Positions 57,997 to 64,000 of a stretch of 64,000 bases of DNA are shown one piece after another. Below the pieces are notes generated by a model, which searched no databases, was not told where the DNA came from, and was given only the letters and a program-made list of their open reading frames with translations. The stretch's first letter is position 1. Each line of letters opens with the position of its first letter. The stretch spans positions 1 through 64,000 of the forward strand of contig JAALGY010000044.1 of assembly GCA_032358165.1 (NCBI GenBank), given 5' to 3'. This DNA is from Diplosphaera chodatii (Eukaryota; Chlorophyta; Trebouxiophyceae; Prasiolales; Stichococcaceae). The position numbers were made by a program, and so were the translations under genes.

Positions 57997-60900
57997 ATGC
58001 CGCGCTACGTAGTTGCTCAAGATGACCAGTCGCAATCCGAGAGCAGCGACGAGGATGAGCAGGCACAAGAGCAGGAACATGGTGTTGATGAGAACGGCAT
58101 TGATGGCGGAGATGATGATGAGCAGACAGCAGAAGAAGCTCCAGCGGCAGCTCATGACCGCAAAAGGATAAAGCTTTCACTGAAACAGAAGCAGAAGGAT
58201 GTCTGTCACGTGCGCTGCCTGCTTTCGTCATCATGCATGCATGCACGGCGCTGACGCTGCGGTCACTGGTGTACTCACGGCCCACGGGTTCACCTGCAAG
58301 TAATGGCACGCTATGCAAGCCGTTGAACAATGCGATACAGTCGCAGACTGCGACTGCATTCCCGAATGTGCAGGTGTGTGGCAGCCGTGGTCACACAGCA
58401 GGCTTCATCAATGGCGGCTCAGTCTACCTAGACTGTGAGTTTGGCATGCCCTCATGCCCATCTGAAACATAACTGATGTGTGACATCTGATATTTGGTGC
58501 TGACGTTGCATGTGTGCTGCGCAGGTCCCAACAAGCCATGCTATCTGTGAGTTGCACCTTCTGGCACAGCGTTCACAGTGCCTGCCATCGAGCAGTGTCT
58601 GGAACAGGGTCGTAAACCTGCTGGGGTGCACACGTTGCAGGTGCAAACAGCCAGGGCACACGACAGCCACTTGCCCGCACCGCATAGCGCCGGAGCATGG
58701 CTGCGTGCAGGCGCCCTCGACATCCCAGGGGAACCTGCTAGGCTCCATTCTGCAGCGGCAGCGGGACGGCAGGTCAGTGCACAGCCGAAAGCCAACCAAA
58801 CCACTGATCACAGGGAATGAGACAGTGTCTTGTGGGCTAGCATGCTCCTGGTTCGGGAGGTGAACCGTGTACGCCCTGCCGGACAGGCAGCGGGAGACGG
58901 TGCTGGCAGAGCAGCGGTGGCAGGTGGAGGCCGCGGTGCTGAAGCTGCTCAGCCGGCGGTGCACATGCCTCGAGTTCCACCCCACGCGCGACAACATCGT
59001 GCTGGCGGGCGACAAAAAGGGCATGATCGCCATCTGGGACTTCGAGAAGGTGTGAAGTGTGAAGCGATCCTCAGCGCGGCGGGCATGCATTGGCAGCGTT
59101 GCATGCCAGTGCCAGCACCGCTGGACCGCCGCAACATGTTCCATTTATCACCGACAACAACAGCCAGGCAGTCGTTGGCCGACTGTTCTGGGTGGTGGAT
59201 CAGCTATGCAAGCACCACCTGCCATTCTAAACTGTTGATGGCTGTGTGGGCAGGGTGCAGGCTTGATGAGGCGTGCAGATGCATCTACATGTCTCACATA
59301 ATGCAATGATGCTGCTTGTCGTGCTGCAGGTCTATGAGCGCACAGTGTACAGAATCCATCAGGCACTCACCAACAACATCCGCTTCCTGCGGGGCAGCAA
59401 CGAGGATCTTTGTGTTTCCGTCGCCGGCGACGGCTTCGTCAAAGTCTGGGATCTAGAGATTGGCGAGAGCTCTGCACAGGTGTGGAGTCAGCGACTGTAC
59501 TGCATGGGGGAGGTTGACGCTGCATGGCACCATCGTCAGGCTGGTGCACGCAGAGTGGGCAGTGATGACGTGCAACTGCTAGCAGGACCTGTGATGATGC
59601 AGGGTTCGACGCTGCTGTGCTGCAACCATGCAGAGCAAGCTGAATCTGAACCCTGCGGGCTGGGTACCAGGCGTCACCAAGGAGAAGGATTGGGGGGTAA
59701 GTGATGGTGCAGTCATATCTGCACAACGCGTCATGCGGCATGCAAACCTGTTGCTTGATTGTGAATAACAAGGTCGACTGGTGCCTGCAGATGCTGCATG
59801 GACTCGATGTCGACACACACAGCAACATTGTCTATGTAAGCCCTTCAGCTTCATTTCTCAAGGTTGTTGCGGTGGTGACATCAGGTGGGTGCATATGCGC
59901 ACGCAGCATGCAGCAGTGTCATATCGACATGAACTCCAACTGCAGGCTGGCGACACATTAGGCCGCATCAATTGTATAGACCCGCGGCAGTCAAAGCCGT
60001 TTGCCCAGCCGCAGCTGCATCGAAAAGACAAAGTGAGCTGCCATGCTACGCCTGAGTGCTGCCTGCCTGCAGTGCAGTACTGCAGCATGTTGACAGAAGC
60101 GCCACTTATTTGGTGTACTGTGCGCCGCAGATCGTTTCGGTGCATGTAAACCCTGCAGACAGCAACTTGCTGCTGTCAGCCAGCAACGATCACACAGCGC
60201 GCATCACCGACATGCGATGCATCTCCAGCCAGGCAGCTTCCACCTCATCAGGTGCGCACCTGCTGTGCCCTGTTCTGGTGCACACACCGCCCCCTCCATA
60301 CCATCTGCAACCAGTTGATACAGTTGCATGACATGGCAGTCAAGACAACTGTACTAGGGGAGCATGGACAACTTGTATCGTGCAGCTGCCAGCAGCGGCG
60401 GCAGCACGTCCGAGGTGGCGTGCATGGACCACCCTAAGGTCGTCAACAGCGCCTTCTTCAGCCCCCGGTCAGGGACCAAAATATTGACCACCTGCATCGA
60501 CAACAGGTGTGTCAATAAGGTTGGCCGTTTCGATCTCGAAGGTATTTTGCAAGCCTTATTGCTGTTTCTGCTGCACACCCGGTGTACTCCCACAACTGAC
60601 ATTTGTGCCTCATTCAGGTTTCGGGTGTGGGATAACCTGTATTCAGCAAACGACCCGCCAGACCGGCAGATCGTGCATAGTCACGACTTCAACAGGTAAA
60701 GCGGGGATCCTTGGATGCAGTACACAACCCGCACCACCCTCGATACCAGCACACTCACATATTTCTGAGGTGCCTGATGATGCGTGTCGGTGGTGATGGC
60801 CGCAGGCACCTGACACCCTTCAGAGCTGAGTGGGACCCCAAGGACCCCTTTGAGCGGGTGTTCATCTGCGGCAGGTGTGATTGCCAGTAGGCAGCTGCAC

Positions 60901-61662
60901 CTCCTCTGCAGCATGAGGCTGTGACTTCGCCACGATTCTGCATATCTAAGGTGGTTCCAAAATGGTAATCCAGATACATCTCGGAGGACTTTTCGGGGAC
61001 AGCGCTGCACCCAATAGACATGTACGATGTGACCTCGGGGCGCTTGCTCTGCCAGCTTACAGATGCCAACTTGACGACCATCTGCCCGGTGAACATGTCA
61101 GTTGACACTGCTACATTGAGCTCGCAGGCACTGTCTGGGAGTTGCTGACGTCGATGGCGCATCATCCAACCCATCGCATATGCCGTGCAGGTGAACAAGC
61201 CACACCCGAGGCAGGAGGTCATCGTCACTGGCTCCTCCCGATCGCTGTATGCCTGGCGGCCGCGACCCTCAGGTGCGCCAGGACAAAATGACCCTGTTGA
61301 TGTGCATTTTGGCATGCAGCTGCGATCATACTCAACTATGTGCTATACTGCTACATCTGATGCCTCCGTGCAACTCTGCCTGCAGCACCGCAGCACTCCA
61401 CCCAACCGTGGGTCCGTATGTCACTGGTCCTCATTCAATTTCTGCTGTTGCATTTGCAGACGAGGAAACAGAGAAGCAGCAGGCAGCGGCAGCAGATGCA
61501 CGGCGAGAGGAGACCGGGCCCTTCCGCCTGGACGGTGCCGGCGGCTTTCTGTTCTTCGACGCCGACGACTCAGCGGCAGCGCAGAAGAAGAAGAAGAAGG
61601 CCGCAGCAGCGGAGGATGCTGGCCCAGCAAGAGCAAGGGCAAGAAGAAGTGACTGTGTGTAA
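57997..61662 (+). CDS. DDB2: UV-damage recognition protein DDB2 (plant type, WD40)
   Basis: DDB2 binds UV photoproducts in DNA and, with DDB1-CUL4, starts global-genome nucleotide excision repair. Seventeen exons join in phase to 574 codons: 57997-58200, 58374-58434, 58525-58546, 58641-58772, 58887-59049, 59330-59479, 59634-59696, 59791-59835, 59863-59871, 59946-60032, 60131-60251, 60386-60506, 60618-60695, 60806-60874, 60974-61088, 61191-61272, 61460-61662. The acidic N-terminus is followed by the plant-type zinc knuckle region (VCGSRGHTAGF, DCPNKPCYLCKQPGHTTATC, PHR). WD repeats then include CTCLEFHPTRDNIVLAGDKK, GDGFVKVWDLE, LLLSASNDHTARITDMR, VVNSAFFSPRSGTKILTTC, IVHSHDFNRHLTPFRAEWDP, GTALHPIDMYDVTSGRLL and VTGSSRSLYAWRP. 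The DxR-type DWD box (ITDMR) for DDB1 binding is present. The C-terminus has a lysine-rich KKKKKAAAAE tail, a likely nuclear signal. No frameshifts. Confidence 0.92.
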
Positions 61663-62208
61663 TGTCCGCATGTCAGTGTAGATGATGTTGCCTTACGAAC
61701 CCCTTGCGCATGAACCAGGACGCAAGCCTGTTGTGTTTGGTGGCGTTGAGCTGACTATCGGGGCTGTGATATCAGGATTTACTGGGCTTCCAAACGAGCA
61801 GTCTGTAAAATATGTTGGCTGAGAGGGAGCCGTGGTAACAAGTTCAAGGGCCATCACTACAGGGCAGCTGAGATCTCGCAGTTCACGTGCGGCCGAACAT
61901 CAGCAAGGTGCAGGTGGCCCTCGAACGTCTCGCAACGTGCACTGTACCCTTGCAGCAATACAGATAGACGTTGGGATCGGCTTCGGTGGGCGGGCACGCG
62001 CACATCAGTGGTGTGTAGGTCACATAGGACACCCGTCAACAGTCGTTTCTGTGCAGCTTATGCAGCAGACGCTGCAGGTCCCTCAGCTTCTGCATTGATC
62101 CACTTGGGACCTCTGCATTTCATTCGGATCCGTTGATCACACTCCAAAGAAGCTTGTGGCAGAGCATAACACCGCCAAACCTAGACCTAGGCCAGTCGGT
62201 GCCCAGAC
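61663..62208. other. intergenic region between DDB2 and the deaminase gene
   Basis: These 546 bases hold the DDB2 3' UTR and the promoter of the next gene in the same direction. TGTAATGTC at 61657-61665 overlaps the DDB2 stop. No other gene is supported; an open frame at 61832-62098 has no motif. Confidence 0.5.
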
Positions 62209-64000
62209 ATGACCGCATCTCGGGCTGGTACCGCTCGGTCAGTGGCTCAGACTACACTGTTGGCGAAGAACATCCAAAGGCTGCTGACGCTGAACAGCGA
62301 TCTTGGGGAGATCAATGACGCAGCCATCTATGTCAAGGCCAACATCATCCAGTGGGTCGGCTCCACATCAGAGCTGCCCAAGGAGTACGAGACAGCGGAC
62401 GTGGTGCTTGACCTCTCAAGTCGAGTGGTGATACCCGGCATGGTCAACACCCACCATCACATGTGCGTCGGCAGTCCGCACCCACATGCAACTTGCTGCG
62501 TCGTAAATGGGTGCCTCGAGACCGTGCTGTTAAATCAATTGTGTCAGCCACTGGAGTGAGTGTGCACACTATCTTGATGCAGGGTTCAGTGCCTCACACG
62601 ATGCGTTGCTCAGGTGAACAGCTGCAACACCCAGTGAACACAAGGCACAGCGCCCAGACAGTCCTGCTCTGCGCTACACAAAGCTCTTGGGTGACCATCA
62701 AATTCTGAGGCTGGGTGCTGCAGGAGGACCTCTTGTTCGGCTGGCTGAAGACCTTATACAAGGGCTGGGCGCACCTCTCGGTGCGAGCTGCAGTATTGTG
62801 ATCATATTTGCAGTGTCGAAAGCCATGCCAGGCACCCACTGTCGGCCCTGCTGCTTTGTAACAGGGCCAGGACGTGTACACTGCGGCAAAGCTGGCGATG
62901 GCGGAGCTCATCATGTCGGGCTGCACCACCACATCCGATCACCTGTACATCTACCCCAACGACGTCATGTGCGTTTGCCCGACTGTCAAGCGGTGTTGCT
63001 GTAGTGGATCACACCGCAGGGTGATATGGCTTGTGAGTAAATGAGAAGCCTGACTCACGCATTGTGTGCAGGCTGGACGACACCATCCGGGCGGCTCGCG
63101 AGATCGGCATCCGCTTCCACCCGACCCGCGGCGCCATGAGTCTGGGCGAGAGCAAAGGCAAGTGCGCACGCCTGGGGAAGGTTCAGCCAAGGAAACATCA
63201 AGCTGCTGGCAACTTCGAAGTCTAGGTCAAATGCGCCTTGACAGCTAGTGTGCTGGTCGAGGACCCGAAATGCAGCGTGCATTTGCGGCCACTGTTCTGG
63301 TGGATCTCACAGTCAAGCTTGATTTTCCGCCTACAACCCCTTGCAGGCGGCCTGCCGCCGGACAGCGTGTGCGAGGAGGAGCCCGAGGTGCTGCGGGACA
63401 TGGAGCGCCTCATCCACGAGTTCCACGACAACGACAAGTGCGCGGCCCACACGCTGGGCCTGACAGCGTGCTGCGCCCTGCTTTGCGCACCCGGCTGTGC
63501 ATGCTGCAGACGTGATGGCGTGCGCTGAGCCGCTTGTGCATGAGGTGCGGGTCATCAACGCTGCCACAGGTACGCAATGCTGCGGATCAGTCTGGCGCCC
63601 TGCTCGCGCTTCACCGTCAGTGAGGAGCTGATGGTGAGCCCCCCTGCTGCCCGCAGGTACTCCATGCTCCGCATGAGCCTCGCCCCCTGTGCACCATTCG
63701 TCGTCACCAATGACCTGATGGTGCGGATGCATGTCCTGCGGCCACCCAGCTGTGCCGTGTGCATGGTGTTCACACAGACGCCGTGCTGTGTGCTTGCTGC
63801 CACAGAAGTCATGCACTGGTTGGCGATATAGCTCACCTCTCTGGCAGAGGTGCTCAAGTCCCAACACGGTGCTCACTACCGATGCTTGAAGTGTCCGTCT
63901 GCTTGCAGATTGCGGCGGCAGAGCTGGCCCGCAAGTACCCGGGGGTGCGGCTGCATACCCATTTGGCGGAGAACCAGGAGGACATCGACTTCTCCCTGAA
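62209..64000 (+). CDS. 8-oxoguanine deaminase (amidohydrolase), 3' end outside the window
   Basis: The enzyme hydrolyses 8-oxoguanine to uric acid and ammonia, disposing of the oxidised base. It belongs to the amidohydrolase superfamily near guanine deaminase and the triazine hydrolases. Exons: 62209-62462, 62583-62613, 62724-62792, 62871-62968, 63072-63157, 63347-63437, then 63570-63633 or 63657-63720, then 63909 onward. Family blocks are [18 protein letters not shown] (first metal-binding HxH), [80 protein letters not shown] and [19 protein letters not shown] (next metal histidine region). The start [20 protein letters not shown] is the only in-frame ATG before the conserved N-terminal strand. 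Intron 5 uses a GC donor. Such deaminases are best known from bacteria, so transfer followed by intron gain is possible. Confidence 0.85.
63570..63633 (+). other. alternative exon 7a of the deaminase gene
   Basis: The 64-base exon encodes [20 protein letters not shown] and M. It is bounded by CCACAG before and GTGAGC after. It enters in phase 2 and leaves in phase 0, exactly like exon 7b. Thirteen of 21 encoded residues match 7b. Confidence 0.8.
63657..63720 (+). other. alternative exon 7b of the deaminase gene
   Basis: The 64-base exon encodes [20 protein letters not shown] and M. It is bounded by CCGCAG before and GTGCGG after. Only 23 bases separate it from 7a, too few for an intron, so the spliceosome cannot join the two. 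Confidence 0.8.

Noticed and set aside
1..64000. tRNA, rRNA and CRISPR arrays
   Set aside because: I looked for T-loop consensus strings such as GGTTCGAATCC on both strands, for rRNA core sequences and for evenly spaced identical repeats with unique spacers, and saw none. A covariance-model scan would settle the tRNAs.

Overview
The window looks like nuclear DNA of a green alga, most probably a trebouxiophyte-like chlorophyte. Genes are cut into many short exons by introns that mostly end in TGCAG, the DNA is moderately GC-rich by eye, and there are no operons. The DDB2 gene is of the plant type, with an N-terminal zinc knuckle. The receptor-like kinase and F-box/LRR genes also resemble chlorophyte families. 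I could not run any search, so names rest on recognising motifs and on rebuilding exon chains whose splice phases agree.

Left part (1-18.2 kb). A DNA polymerase delta catalytic-subunit locus (minus strand, 2192-6389) has 18 recognisable exons. It lacks about the first 480 residues and carries three +1 frameshifts and one broken splice acceptor. Upstream lie a KDZ-family transposase gene (9.5-12.2 kb, minus), a small BED-finger gene perhaps derived from a hAT transposon (12.8-13.8 kb, plus) and a long unrecognised multi-exon gene (14.0-18.1 kb, minus).

Middle part (18-46 kb). A long unrecognised plus-strand gene or gene cluster starts at 19035 and contains a duplicated exon/intron block. A second, decayed KDZ transposase (29.0-32.2 kb, minus) lies just downstream of a receptor-like kinase (33.8-35.9 kb, minus) for which only the start of the kinase domain was found. 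After that come an LRR fragment, a 35-bp-arm hairpin, a broken piece of a POLQ/HELQ-type helicase, and several kilobases of diverged repeats with little convincing coding sequence.

Right part (46-64 kb) is gene-dense and intact. It holds an F-box/LRR gene, MMACHC (cobalamin processing; 10 exons, 478 codons), a lysine-rich nuclear-type protein on the minus strand, DDB2 (UV-damage recognition; 17 exons, 574 codons) and the first part of an 8-oxoguanine deaminase. DDB2 and the deaminase are neighbours, and both deal with damaged bases or nucleotides. The deaminase contains the most striking feature of the window: two tandem, same-length, same-phase versions of one exon, separated by only 23 bases, which can only be used one at a time.
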